Below, piece by piece: positions 25,791 to 42,689 of a stretch of 64,000 nt of DNA. Under the pieces are notes generated by a model. It was given only the letters and a program-made list of their open reading frames with translations, was not told the DNA's origin and made no database searches. Within the stretch, counting starts at the first letter, position 1. Each line of letters begins with the position of its first letter. Origin of the DNA: Myxocyprinus asiaticus (taxonomy: Eukaryota; Chordata; Actinopteri; Cypriniformes; Catostomidae); NCBI RefSeq assembly GCF_019703515.2, contig NC_059387.1, forward strand, positions 34,008,877 to 34,072,876. Direction: 5' to 3'. The translations under genes were made by a program, and so were the position numbers.

Positions 25791-27049
25791 ATCATATCTA
25801 ACAATAATTCAGTGAAGACTTGGAAACAACTGAAAAATGACATCTATATTTTTTCTTGCCACAATGTGCAATTAAGGTGAAGAAATGTGTGATACAGAAG
25901 TTTCCTTCAGAATCAAAGCGCATGCTTATCATGTTCAACTAAAAAGAGAGAAGCCTCGACAGGAAATGGTGTAAATTCCAACAATATCTGTGATAAATCA
26001 TTTACACTTTGGTTTCATGAAAAAAAAAAAAAAAAAAATTAGTAGAAGGAAATCAACCTGTTACCAACAATTAAAAATAAATTTTCACTCTGGGACAATT
26101 GCAAGGGACTTCGTTTCAGCTTTTGGTTACGTTCTGCAAAAAAATGAAGTGCGTGTTCTGTTTTTGTTTTCATTCCTTGAAACGTTTTGCGCTTGCGATA
26201 AAAAAGGACCGGGGTACGTGTCCTAAAGAGCACGCGAGTTGACACTCAACACAGAATTACTTGGTTGCTTTAGCAATTGTGATTTTCATCTCACATTTGA
26301 TTTTTATGACACTATTGGATAGGTTTAGGTTTAGGGTAGGGAGGTCGGTTCTTTTTGCAACTGTTTGAAAGAAAATGTAATTTGCTTTTTGCGTCACACA
26401 GTGGACATTTCACCTCAGAACTACCGTGATACGTGTTATAAACCACATAACATCATTTAGCAAAAATGTCGCCACATTGACCTAATTTTCACGAGATCAG
26501 ACTCTTTATAATTTTAGTGCTTAGTTTTTAAATGTCTCTTGAATTTCGATGGTTTCATGCTGTCTGCAGCCAATTATTCACAAAGCACATTGTGATCACC
26601 ACAAACATTATACTTGTTGCAAGTGAGCCTGTATTCAATGTAGTTTGATCTGATATTTGCTATCGTAACTATGCACAATTATAAAGTTAGTTGCATTTTA
26701 TTATTTGCATTTCGCAAATAATATTGCGCCCCTCCCACCCATTTTTTGGTTGTGACCCACCAGTTGAGAAACCACTGATCGATTTAAGCCTCTCTGATTC
26801 TCAATCAAACCTATACACCCATTGTATGATAATACAGAACATGATTAGCTTCTGAATATTCCTAAAAGTCTCATCCCCAATTGGTCACCCCAGGAAACTA
26901 GACCTTTTTTTTTAACATATATACAGAAAATAACCAAGAAGGAACCATAATGTTCACGCCGTTTGCTTGTAGGGTTTAGTCCCAGTCTTGCTGTGGCCTC
27001 ACCTATATCACATACACTTCCTGCATACACTCCCTGTTCTCGTTGCAGT

Positions 27050-27063
27050 GTTACCATGGAAAC
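27050..27063 (+). promoter_or_regulatory. RFX X-box-like motif
   Basis: GTTACCATGGAAAC is a two-half-site X-box with the usual CATGG centre. No repeat signature was seen around it. Confidence 0.35.
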
Positions 27064-28570
27064 TGTGAAATGTGGGAAACCCTCTGTCCTTCAAAGGGGG
27101 AGTGAGGGGGTGCTGGTAATCAAGTGATTGAAAACAGCAATAGCGCATCAGCATGTTCTGAGCTAGTGTTTTCACTCTTAGAAATCATCTGCAATTAGAT
27201 TGCTTGCAAGCAGTGATATTGCATGTAAACTGTATACATTACTGTATTTTTCCACTGTCCTTTTGCCTGGCAGACTGCATCACTGTATTTAAATAACCGA
27301 TTATGTTATTTACTGACATTTTTGACTAGATGGCTTTTCTGAAGCTGTCTACACTGCAAATGCAGCTCTACGATGCTTTGTACTTATTTTTTGAAGGGAA
27401 TGTGGCATTGTTAAAGTATATTGTGGTTTAAATTGTTTACTTGGTGACTGCATAGTACTTGACTGTATAACATTGGCTTCTTTAGGTCTGCACTGGCTGA
27501 GGTCACATCCCTGTAGTTGATAATGTTGGGTTTAAAACACTGGCTTGTTATATTTTATTCTTACTATTTGGAGACCAACTAATGGTGTGCTCACTTCATA
27601 TCGGAATTACCGTAATTACGAGATTCCAACATGTAAGTAGCAGTCACATCTTTGTTTCCACAGTTTTCCTGAGCAACCACTAGGCGGCATCATGATGATT
27701 CTGATTCTGAACTGTTTTCGGGTTCACATCTCCATTAGAAGCAATGTAAAACTACCGAAACGAGCGATCCAGAGAACACATTTTTTTTTGGAGTAAAAAT
27801 GAGTTGGCTGTCATATCAACTTAACCAACTTAGGGCCATTTCTTCATGTAATCTACCCACTAGGCACTGTCCAAAGATGGTCATCGCGACTCTGTATCAT
27901 CACTATGGAGCCATATGTTTTTTAATTTGGCAATGTTTACAAAAATAATATGCTAAACATCACTTTGTGCTCTATTTTCGTGACCGCTCTAAGCACAGTG
28001 CTACACACAACAACCGTGTGCTGTGTCTATTATCTAAGCCAACTCAAAGCGCAAGTGGGTGTGGGTGGGAGTGTTTGCGCTATTTGTGGGTGTATGCGCG
28101 CAAACTGCGGGTGCATTGTATGTTAATGAAGTGGCACAATTTGCTATTTTCCTGAGAAATAGGTCCTTGCTCAAAGACGTTTGAGAAGCATGTCTGTTTT
28201 CAGCCCAAAGTATAAATTCTGTTCCTGCATCTGCAGTTTGAGGATTTCATGGAAATATATTGGAACATCAAATCTAGTCCCTGATGATCAGAGTTGAGGC
28301 CATTTTATGAAACAAAAATATATGAGACTTGCATTAAACTTTGTAGAGTTCATGGTTTATTTTTTTTCATTTATTATTATTATTATTATTATGTTTATGC
28401 TATATTTAGAATTGTTTTGACCACTTCGTTATTTTGATTATATTTTCATTTCATTTGAAGTGTAATTTGAATTTAGAAATTTTTTTTGGTAAAAATTTTC
28501 ATTTCATTCCTTTCAATATATTAATTTATTTTTTTTAAGCAAAATCGACCAATAAAAGTAATGTGAGTGC

Positions 28571-30310
<1,740 letters not shown>

Positions 30311-31614
30311 TACATATATATATATTTCTTGATCCACAGCCTAACCTGGAAGACCGATATAACACTAACCTAACCATGATTTGTGTGTCAGTAAATTATT
30401 AATTATACTAACATTCTCTATAATTTAACGGATTTTACCTCTAAATCCTGATGAGAATCACATTTTTCATGTGGATAAAAGAAGCGTGTCACTGTTATAG
30501 AAATATGCCTGGCATTCAACAAGAACATCAGTCCATATTTCTATTCTTTTAATTTATTGCATACAGTCCATTTACACTTCCAATTTCTTATGAATATGCT
30601 GTCTTTGTTTATATCGCCGGTGCTTGAAAGGGAATGGACTATATAATAGGACATAGACGGAGCCGGAGAAGAACCTCAGAATTAAATTGTACTTGACCCA
30701 GCCCATTAGCGCTGTGCTCGTGCAATTTTACCAAACCCACTTGTGCCTAGACTTAGTGCATGACATGCTTGCACGAAAATACCAAAACTTCATGGCCATG
30801 TCCATTGACTTGGTCCGTATGATTTATTGCATAGTGCTGCACTTAAAATAAAGCCCATTATCCACTGAACACTACCCAGATAGCAATATAGCCTTGGGCC
30901 AAATTTGGCAACATTTCTGCAGTGAGTTTGGCCCACATACTACATGGAATTACAGTCCAAGATTGGCCCTAAAGTCACGTCATGTAAAAACCAACCAATA
31001 TGGCAGCACCCTCAACATACTGCCAATTAATTATGCCATTGTTACCTGTAGAGCTTTCTTTGTTCTTAAACATTTTGAAAGAACATATAGATGTGAATTT
31101 ATGAATGAATGTACCAATACATATTTTGCTGTTTTCGATAACAAAGCCATTTTGTTGCTGTAGGAACTAATAATTTCCAAGGTCTGAGGACGTGAACTAC
31201 GAATAGAATCTCTGAGGTGCCGTTTCGACACAGTGTGAATGCAACATAATTGTATTGTTTTACCAATGGGTTTATATATGCGACTAAATGGCTTTTATGA
31301 AACTCTCTATTAATGCAAAATGCAGCCCTTTGATGCGTTTACTGGGTGATTACATAGTAGTAGGCCTACTTATTGACAGAGTGACTGGTTAACATTGGTT
31401 TCTAAAGGTTTGTTCTGGGTAAGGTCAAGATTTAGACTGCTGGCTTGCTATCTTTCATATTTAAAGTACAGATGCACTCTTTACATTTCTCACAGAGAGA
31501 TCTCTTGTACCATTTACACCAGATTATAATCTGTTTATTGCCAGTTGTTCTTAATCAGATTCAAGCGCTTGGCATCTGTGAGCATTGAATGACTGCATCA
31601 GTAGTGAGGCTTCT

Positions 31615-31929
31615 GTTTCCATGACAACCACAGGCTGAAAATAGCCCTCCCTTTCTCTCTCTCTCTCTCTCTCTCTCACTCTAACATGCATGTATTTGTC
31701 TCTTAAGGCATGTCAATGTTTTTCTCCTTTTCGCTGCTGTCTGTCTCTACCCTCCTCTCCTCCCCTTTGCTTTCCAAACCTCACCTCTCCACTCTCCCCT
31801 TCCTCTCAGCAGATATATAGTAGCTCAGTTGTCATGGAAACCACTAGAAACTATGGTGATGGGTCTTACAGCATCACCTTGGCAGCACCATGTGGCTCAG
31901 CACAACTGCATACAATGATTTATGCAAAT
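31615..31929. promoter_or_regulatory. Inverted X-box pair with octamer: candidate enhancer
   Basis: GTTTCCATGACAAC at 31615-31628 and its exact reverse complement GTTGTCATGGAAAC at 31828-31841 are both X-box-like RFX sites. ATGCAAAT, the POU-factor octamer, is at 31922-31929. The bases around the second X-box and the octamer do not look repetitive. It could be a conserved non-coding element between lrrc4b and mybpc2. Function is inferred only from motifs. Confidence 0.35.
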
Positions 31930-32689
31930 GATTACAGTAAATTGGCCAAGTCGGCCTGAAAGGACATCTTTTTGTATTTATTAATCATTATTTCTTTGTC
32001 TTAGTATTTTGCCACAGTTGACATCTTCTAGGTGTGCACTCAATATCTTCCTATTTAAATACTATTTATTTTCAACACAACAAATAAAGATAAAGTTGCA
32101 CTTATTGGGTGTAAATATTCTTGCTAGATGATTTTACTTTGAAGAAAACCTTCAGGCAAACATATAATGTAATCGATCACCTTGAAAGATTTTAAAACAT
32201 TTGGGATAACATTTTGTCTACTACTATACACCTCGATAGAAAGATTGTGTGTTTTTCATTCCATATTAAAACCGTTGCTTTTTAACATGCATAATTGTCC
32301 GTAGCAAGTAACGTCACTGGTTGCTATAGTTTTGATAAAAATACTTCTCACTGGAGCTGAATACAGTCAACCGAGCATTCATTCAAATTCTTGCAAAGCT
32401 ACAAAATCAGAGCAAGAGTTAAGAACATGTGACCCATTAGAATAAGTTATTTCATTCATACAAGGAGTCTGTCAAACATAAATCATTTTAAGACAAGCTT
32501 ATTGTTTTCAACAGATGTCACTTCCTCTTCATTTCATCACTGATGCTGATGCGGCTTCCATTCGTTTACTCCTTCTCTATTGGTAAAGCTGAGTTCAACA
32601 GAGAGAAAAAAGAGAGTTTGTGAGAAGAGAGCGATTCAGTCCAGTGAACAGACTTACCAGGTGTCAGGCAGCATGTGAGTGAGTCACTA

Positions 32690-32855
32690 AAAAAGTACCA
32701 TGGTAGTACTGTGGTATTCTTTGAAGTGCTTTGGAGTAATATGTATGGAAAATGTCATGGTATTTAAATATGGTAATCCTTTTGTACCATGCTATATTTC
32801 CAAGTACCACAGTATTACCTCCTGATACCCTCACTGTGCCATAGTACCGACGCAA
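32690..32855. repeat. Short fold-back repeat
   Basis: AAAGTACCATGGTAGTACTG at the left and GTACCACAGTATTACC and CATAGTACCG at the right are partly complementary. A MITE-like element without coding capacity. Confidence 0.5.
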
Positions 32856-33290
32856 AACTTTGTTTTCACTGGTGGTTTCATGATATTCTTCATCATATTT
32901 TATTAGTAAGGTGAATTTATCCTATTTGTACCCATTTTGTGCACAGGATACTTGTGAATCTCACGAAAACTGTCAAGAACACGTGCGGGTCATGTTTTTA
33001 ATGCCAAAATCAAAAGAAAAGTTTTTAATGATAATTTAGCATATTTAAAACCCATTCTCTGTTTGTGAATTCCTGCTTCTCTAATGTAAATAATAATAAT
33101 AATAATAATAATTCATTCAAATATTTAATTGTAAAGTACATTTGTAAAGTATAATCGTAAATATCCAACATGGTAGTATTTTTTGTACTCAAATCTAATT
33201 TATGTTGATTTTAATAATAATAATTAAAAAGTGTCCGGACAGGATGGTTTTCATTTCTAGTGTTTATTACAGTAAAAAAAAAAGTAGACA

Positions 33291-33351
33291 GACAGACAGA
33301 CAGACAGATAGATAGATAGATATATTATATTATATATACTGTATATATCTA

Positions 33352-33381
<30 letters not shown>
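33291..33381. repeat. (CAGA)n/(TAGA)n/(TA)n microsatellite
   Basis: Tetranucleotide CAGA then TAGA repeats, followed by TA repeats up to the Tc1 end. Confidence 0.85.
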
Positions 33382-35016
<1,635 letters not shown>

Positions 35017-35029
35017 TATATTATTATTA

Positions 35030-35073
<44 letters not shown>

Positions 35074-35209
35074 TATTTTGCATAAAGTAAATGAAGCCCA
35101 TTTTAGGACCATACATTTTGGGGTTTTTTTTTGCATTGTGACTTTTTATTACAACTAAGCACATTTAAAAACCCTTCTCCAATTGTCAATTCCTGCTTTT
35201 ATAAAGCAA

Positions 35210-35264
<55 letters not shown>

Positions 35265-36472
35265 TAAAACAATTTATTATTATTAATTATTCAATTGTAA
35301 AGTACATTTGTAGGTATACATCATGATAGTTTTTGTTCTACTGAATTTAATTTATGTTGATTTTACTAAAAAGGGAAAAAAAGTGTCCAGAAAGGATGAT
35401 TTTCATTACAACTGTATATTACAGCAATGATAGTTATATAATAATAATAATATGAATGTTACATTTATGAATGAATGATACATTTATACATATACTGTAT
35501 AGACAGACAGACAGAGATAGATAGATATTTTTGTTTTATTGATTTATTTTTTTGCATTATACAGCAATGAGAATTTGGTGATAAATTAAACGTATACAAT
35601 TATATATATATATTTTTTTTTTTTTTTTTTTTTTTTTTGTGTGTGTTGATATGAAGTATGACCTATACATGCTTTGTGAGATTCACCAATATTTGACAAA
35701 TCATCTGTCTAAACATATCCTTATCAGTATATACTATAGGGCCTACATGTTTTTTTGAAGCAAAGCATACAAAGTTCTTCACATGACCTGCAATCTTCCA
35801 GATTTCTGGATGTTCACAATTTTTCAAAATCTGAAAGTTTGATGAGAGATGCATGATATTTTGGAAAATATGAGGACGTCAGTGAGCTTTGGAACTGCAG
35901 ATTTTGACAAGGCCATCAAATGTGAGCCGAAATGCGTGTAACACATACTGAGTGTGTTATGCATACAGAATTCAAATTCTGAATGCTCCAAAATATTAGT
36001 ATGAAAATGAAAAGCATAACCTCATTACATCAGCCAGTAGCATTCCTAAAAAAGAGAAATGTGAAATCAGGCATGAGTTTTTTATTTATTTATTTATTTA
36101 TTTTTACATAAAACGTCTACTTGATTTCAGCATCTAAAGTTTGCAGTCAGTATGACATTAATTCACAGTAAACATATTCAGAAGTAACTTAATCTTGTTA
36201 TTTACAGTTGCGTAACATCACTGTGTATTCATACTCTTTACTAGTGTCATGTAAATTTACTATTATAGTGTTATCGGATAACCTGTTGTATAGTTAGAAT
36301 ATGTATAATTTTGTGTAATGGTGATACAATCTTACCTGAAAACATGACAGCAGTTTAATGAAGGAAACATGAAGGCATTCCTGAATGACATGCGCCCTCT
36401 AGTGAGATATTACTGTACTGCGATTAAAATTGTAAAATGCAATTTAAACACACACACATTTGCACATATTAC
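35017..36472. other. Microsatellite-rich stretch without gene
   Basis: (ATT)n at 35021-35073, (AAT)n at 35209-35262 and poly-T at 35608-35638. No recognisable frame or transposon end was seen. The last small exon of mybpc2 would be expected below 36473 but was not found. Confidence 0.5.
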
Positions 36473-36659
36473 CTCTGATTTCCACTTTGCACTCCACCTC
36501 ATCTTCTCCGAGTTCATTTACAGCCTTTCAGGTGTACTTTCCACCATCAAATGTGCTGGGCTTGTGGATATTTAGAGTCAAAACTCCCTGGTTATTCTGC
36601 ATCAGTAATTTTGGATCATCACCTATTATCATCTTGTTCTTCATCCAGATAATCTTCGG
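36473..36659 (-). pseudogene. mybpc2 exon remnant: C10 second half
   Basis: After acceptor CTGTCCAG it encodes [16 protein letters not shown], then [19 protein letters not shown], then TGA at 36528-36530 where the Ig-domain cysteine codon (TGC) is expected, then KAVNELGEDEVECKVEIRG. It ends at donor AG|GTAATA. A single base change explains the stop. It would remove the end of C10, the domain known to anchor the protein to myosin. Confidence 0.88.
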
Positions 36660-36782
36660 CTGGACAGAGTGACAAAGAGGTGATGCTACATAATATCTTA
36701 CTTTAAATTGTATGTTTTCATAGATTTTGGCCACATATTAAATACAGTATGTTCAAACATGATATGTACGGAACCCTGAACC

Positions 36783-36814
<32 letters not shown>

Positions 36815-37339
36815 CTTAGTGCCTTTCTGAGCCTTTGTCCTACAAAAAATAAAAAAATAAATAAAACAAAATTCTCTGCGGATTTTTTTCCTCTGAACAT
36901 TTTTTTTTTTTCTCCTCAAGAGGCAACATGTGAGGGGAAAAAGTCAGAGAAAAAAAATCAGAAAAAAAAAATTCAGAGAAAAAAATTAAAAGATAATGAA
37001 AATCTGAGGGAAAAAAATCTGAAAATAAAAATATTTGCAGATAATTTTTTTTTTATTAATATTATTATTATTATTTTGTAGGACAAGCTCAGGAAGACAC
37101 CAAAAAAAAAAAAAAAAAAATTCACCTAGTGAATTTTTGTTCACCTTGCGGTCAAAGGTTTCCATAGAAATGCAATTGTAATAGTATTCTACAGTAGTTT
37201 TGAATAAACACCAGGAGACCCCTCTCCCCCATTTAAATTTTTTTGGTCCTAATTGGAGGTCCATTAACTCTTAACTCACTTAAGAGTGAGTTGAGAATTA
37301 ATGGGATCCCCCCCTTTATACCTTTAACATTCCTCTAAC

Positions 37340-37458
37340 CTTTGGGAATCCTCTGACTGCACAGCTGATGGCCTTGCTGTAGCCCATAATGATCGATCTA
37401 TTCATTAGCGGTGCCGTGAATTTAGGAGCGCATGTCATATCCTGCCTTAAAAGCATTA
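37340..37458 (-). pseudogene. mybpc2 exon remnant: C10 first half
   Basis: Acceptor ATTACTCAG, then FKAGYDMR, a frameshift at about 37427-37431, then APKFTAPLMNRSIIMGYSKA and ISCAVRGFPK up to donor AAAG|GTTAGA. The second part matches the conserved APKFLTPL region opening C10. The four residues before the shift are shortened compared with the family. Confidence 0.82.
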
Positions 37459-37742
37459 CTGAGTAATCTTATCTTGGCATCTGTTGCCATCTGTGATTTT
37501 GGGTACGGAGCCCCCTGAGGACAGGGAGGGAATTAATTTTTTGTTTAACCAAGTTGTATGAGTTTGAGAATTTTTTTTCCCAAAAACTGCTCCGTTCACA
37601 GCAATCGTCCATTCGTTCCTATAGGATGTGTTGCAAAGCTTGTCAGAGCATGCAACGGTGACCAGTGGTGACCAAGCTTAGCGAAGGGTCTTTTTAATGT
37701 GAAATGCTCCTAAACAACATTCAGGCTGTTCATGACACTGAC

Positions 37743-37902
37743 CGCTCTTGCCGATGATGGCTGTGTTCTTGCTCAGACACGGATCCTCACTGAGCCCACA
37801 GAGGTTCTCGCTGTACACACGGAACATGTACTCATTTCCAATGACGAGATCAGAGACAGTGCAGCTAGTGCGCCGATTGTGTTCATACACGGTAAACCAC
37901 TC
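37743..37902 (-). pseudogene. mybpc2 exon remnant: C9 second half
   Basis: Acceptor CGCTGTAG|GAG, then EWFTVYEHNRRTSCTVSDL, VIGNEYMFRVYSENLCGLSE and SKNTAIIGKSG, ending at donor AGCG|GTCAGT. It is a complete and undamaged fibronectin-III half-domain, one of the best preserved exons of the copy. Confidence 0.9.
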
Positions 37903-38039
37903 CTACAGCGGCAGAAATGACAATTCTTCGATGCATTAAAGGGACTTGGAATATAGTGCAAAAGTTGTATAGACTACTTTCATGGCATCGACAGCATCCA
38001 TTCACATTCACTTTCATATAGAATTTAGCAGCATACATA

Positions 38040-38155
38040 TCTGCCTAACATCTCCTTTTGTGTTCCACACAAAGTCATTTAGGTTTGGAACAACATGAGG
38101 GTGAGTATATGATGGCAAAATCGTTTTTTTTTTCAGTGGTGACCTATCACTTTAA
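38040..38155 (-). repeat. R1-type repeat fragment
   Basis: TTGTGTTCCACACAAAGTC, then GGTTTGGAACAACATGAGGG, then a CACTTTAA end. It lies in the intron between the two C9 exons. Confidence 0.55.
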
Positions 38156-38195
38156 TGAATGTTTAGGTGGATAAATGGAAAAACAGATGGCTCAC

Positions 38196-38333
38196 CTTTG
38201 TTTTCTTGTCAGCTTTCTGTATTGTGTACCCAGTGATCTCACAGTTACCGTCATCTTTTGGTGGTTTCCACTCCATCGCTGCATTGAAGCCCCAGACGTC
38301 AGTTACATGCACATGAGTCGGAGGGCCAGGTTT
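38196..38333 (-). pseudogene. mybpc2 exon remnant: C9 first half, acceptor lost
   Basis: Encodes [36 protein letters not shown] and [10 protein letters not shown], ending at donor AAAG|GTGAGC. The frame is intact. Where the acceptor AG should be (38335-38334, minus strand) the bases are AT (CCCCACAT|AAACC), so normal splicing into this exon should fail. Confidence 0.85.
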
Positions 38334-39447
38334 ATGTGGGGAGAGATTAAGGCAGTCAGAGTCCATAAACTACATATGTATAATATAGGGATGTGCCACA
38401 GTGCTCGACTAATCGACTTGTCATAAACTTTTTTCGTGATATAGTGCCCCCTTTTTGGACCCGCTGGCAGGCCCATAGAGTTGAAGAGGTTAATATTTTG
38501 AGTGATGGTGGTTTAAATGGGAGAAGCAATTCTAAAGTTAATTAAAGGATGCAGCTTCTTGGAGAGTGTTTTTGCATGATGATAGTTTGTCAGCACAATA
38601 AAAGTTTAGTGCATTTATGCACCGCTGCTGTTTCAGCCATCAAAGTGCTGCATCAACAATACAAGACGATCACTGTCAGACGTTAAATCCTCTGCTGTGA
38701 GTAATGTTCCTGTATTTGTGAGGTGCTTGGGAGAGATTTACTAAGTCTGTCTGACACTGCTTGAATAAACAGTTGCAGTAAACAAGGTTTAACCTGCTTG
38801 ATGTCGCATCCTTATATTGCAGTTCTGCACTTTTGAATGTGGAGCGAGCATCGCCCTCAAGCACTCCGGCTACATTGAAGTGTGTCATTCTGCATTCAGT
38901 ATGCGCATAAGCGGTTTAGTGCCGCTCTGTATTAGAGCCTTTCTTAGTTCTTACTTTGATAGTTTTTTGTGATAAGATGTTATAGTTATTTAGCCTATAT
39001 TTTTGTTGAATAGACTTTAGGTACCATGTTGAAGTGCTGCGCTGCATATATCCTTCTTAAACACGTCTGATCAGGGTCACGTGAACATAGTCAAGCCTAC
39101 TTATACATTAATATCCTTAACACCAACTAGTTGACTAGTCGATTATGAAAATTGGTATTTTTGCCCTTATATAATATAACTGCAGTTTTTAACATTTTGA
39201 TGCCAAGGATTGTAGAATATTGCAATTTCCTTGTGAGGAACCCCGTTTCTAAAGCTATATATTTTCACATGTAAAGACACATTTATACTCTGTGAGAAAA
39301 ATAATACTGACATTATACTATAAAAGGCAAGCATGATATTATAAAGAAAACCATGTTGGTTGCAAAATAAAATAATTTTATATTGTGATTTTTCTGAAGC
39401 CAAAAGATGATTTCTTTTTTTATTTCTATTTTTAATCATTATTGAAC

Positions 39448-39454
<7 letters not shown>

Positions 39455-39512
<58 letters not shown>

Positions 39513-39516
39513 CATA
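39455..39516. repeat. (TA)n microsatellite at Tc1 end
   Basis: About 55 bp of TA repeats, ending CACATACATA before the Tc1 terminus. Confidence 0.85.
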
Positions 39517-41128
<1,612 letters not shown>

Positions 41129-41638
41129 TGTGTATATATATATATATATATAACATACTATTTTAACATGTAATATATAAATATTATAAAAATGTAATAT
41201 TATTTGGAAAATATAATACAATCATTTTAGCCATCTTGGGAAGGATTTTTCCCATTCATTTAAACAGGAATTTTACATCCGAAACCAGACTGCGCTCCAA
41301 CGAATAAAATAATCACAATTTATGTCATTATTCCAGACCAGTCTTTAGAAAGCATAATAAACGGTAGCAATATTGCATTTGGTAAATGTGATATTTTTAT
41401 TTATTTATTTTTTTACTATTTTGTATTTTATATAGATTTTTTTGGACCTCCGAGCACCCCGCTTTTGGGCCCCTGAGGGACCCCGGACCCCAGTTTGAAA
41501 ATGCATGATCTATATGGTTGCCAACCATAGGCACGGAATGGATAGAGAGGAATATTGCATGTAACTATTTTGTTCAGTTGTGTATGTAAGAAAAATGTAA
41601 GCCCCTCACATCTGCACGCCAAATTACTATTGCCTTAC

Positions 41639-41815
41639 CTACAATTCAGATGTCTATGCTGGCAGTGTCCTCCAATTTTTCTATTTTCAAGACAAGTTTA
41701 TATTTTCCAGAATGATCTCTTTCAGCAGAGCGAATGAACAGGATGGAGTCAACATTTGAATTTCATCAACTGGCTATCCGTCCTTCAACCACTGAGCTAC
41801 AGGACGGGGTTTGCC
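41639..41815 (-). pseudogene. mybpc2 exon remnant: C8 second part, three lesions
   Basis: Acceptor GTGTGCAG, then GKPRPVAQWLKDG, TAG at 41774-41776, PVDEI, a frameshift near 41755, [18 protein letters not shown], then [22 protein letters not shown] at 41646-41648, IV, and donor TAG|GTAAGG. The match to the C8 Ig domain of MYBPC2 is clear in two frames. Confidence 0.87.
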
Positions 41816-41920
41816 CTGCACACAAACACAAATAAACCCTTCTTGATGGTTAGTTGATTTGGAGCGAATGTTCTTCATCATAGATGTGGTTCATATGTTA
41901 TATACGTTAAATACACACAC

Positions 41921-42009
41921 CTGGAAGGGGATGACAAGGTTGATTTTCTCTCCAACTCTTCTGATGTACTTGGTTCTAAGCTCACGAGGCAGACGGATCT
42001 TAGGATGCC
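41921..42009 (-). pseudogene. mybpc2 exon remnant: C8 first part
   Basis: Acceptor CTTTTCAG, then [20 protein letters not shown] and KINLVIPFQ, ending at donor CCAG|GTGTGT. Undamaged, and matches the start of C8 (PPKIRLPRHLR type). Confidence 0.88.
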
Positions 42010-42160
42010 CTGAAAAGATCGGAGAACATTAGTGAGAACGAACAGTTTCGCTTGAGACACAGTTCTTCTTAACCATAATCTTTCTAACAGTGACTGGTTG
42101 ACCAAGCAGGGCAGGGGGGCTGCGGCCCGCAATGTTTACTGCCATAACTCAGAAATTCAC

Positions 42161-42245
42161 CTTCTCTCCAGTGGGCAAGTTTCTCACGACAAAACTCTGA
42201 TGCCCGATCAGATCTGTGTTAGCAGCATGCCACTCTGATTCTATC
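42161..42245 (-). pseudogene. mybpc2 exon remnant: C7 middle
   Basis: Acceptor CTCTGTAG, then ESEWHAANTDLIGHQS and FVVRNLPTGEK, ending at donor AAG|GTGAAT. A fibronectin-III segment, undamaged. The next expected exon (FRVVGVNIAG-type end of C7) is absent from the 150 bp before the C8 exon. Confidence 0.85.
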
Positions 42246-42689
42246 CTACAGAGAGAGTGAGATGGTGAAGGAAGTGTGATTTGATTGGTTGGTTATTTAT
42301 CAGATTTTTCAGCAAAAGTGGCACTTGCAAATATGGTATACATTGGTGATCTAACACTTTTATAAAGCGTTAGAGGCAAAAATCAGAGGTTAGCTGGTAC
42401 TGGATTTTGCTGTTACTGATAACTTAGGTGGTGGGGAAAGTCGATAACCTATCTATCACCCAATAGTTTCACAGAAAATGTTCTAAGTCTTTCCTTACTC
42501 TGGCAGGCACAAAGATAGGGGCAACAAGAGTCCTAATTGAAATAACTGGGATTTTTAACCATAAACAAGACAGAAATACACATGGGACTCTTATTTTGAA
42601 ATGTCTGTTCTCCCAGGTGCTCACACAAACACATAAGGGAAACAAAATATGCACTCTTACGATCAACTACATTGTATTACAATTTATCA

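Larger units (their letters stand above)
24801..28560. other. Intergenic stretch
   Basis: Holds an R1 copy at 25555-25790 (ending GGGTGAACTATTCCTTTAA), a poly-A run at 26019-26037, and an X-box-like site at 27050. No open frame has recognisable protein features. Confidence 0.5.
30311..33290. other. Intergenic stretch with candidate regulatory module
   Basis: No gene is supported. It holds a (CT)n run at 31649-31677, the X-box pair and octamer at 31615-31929, a fold-back repeat at 32690-32855 and an (AAT)n run at 33090-33111. The open frame at 31690-31959 is Ser/Pro/Leu-rich and looks like translated CT repeat, though its last 45 codons are less biased. Confidence 0.5.

Noticed and set aside
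31690..31959. 89-codon open frame
   Set aside because: The first half is translated CT-rich repeat, and no homologue is recognised. The DNA motifs are better explained as regulatory.
38676..38888. 70-codon minus-strand frame in the intron between C8 and C9
   Set aside because: It does not match any MyBP-C domain and has no splice sites that join it in frame. Probably repeat-derived.
42469..42666. Possible mybpc2 C6-C7 boundary exon (APIFVP phrase)
   Set aside because: The resemblance to the family's PIAP segment is only a few residues and no acceptor supports it.
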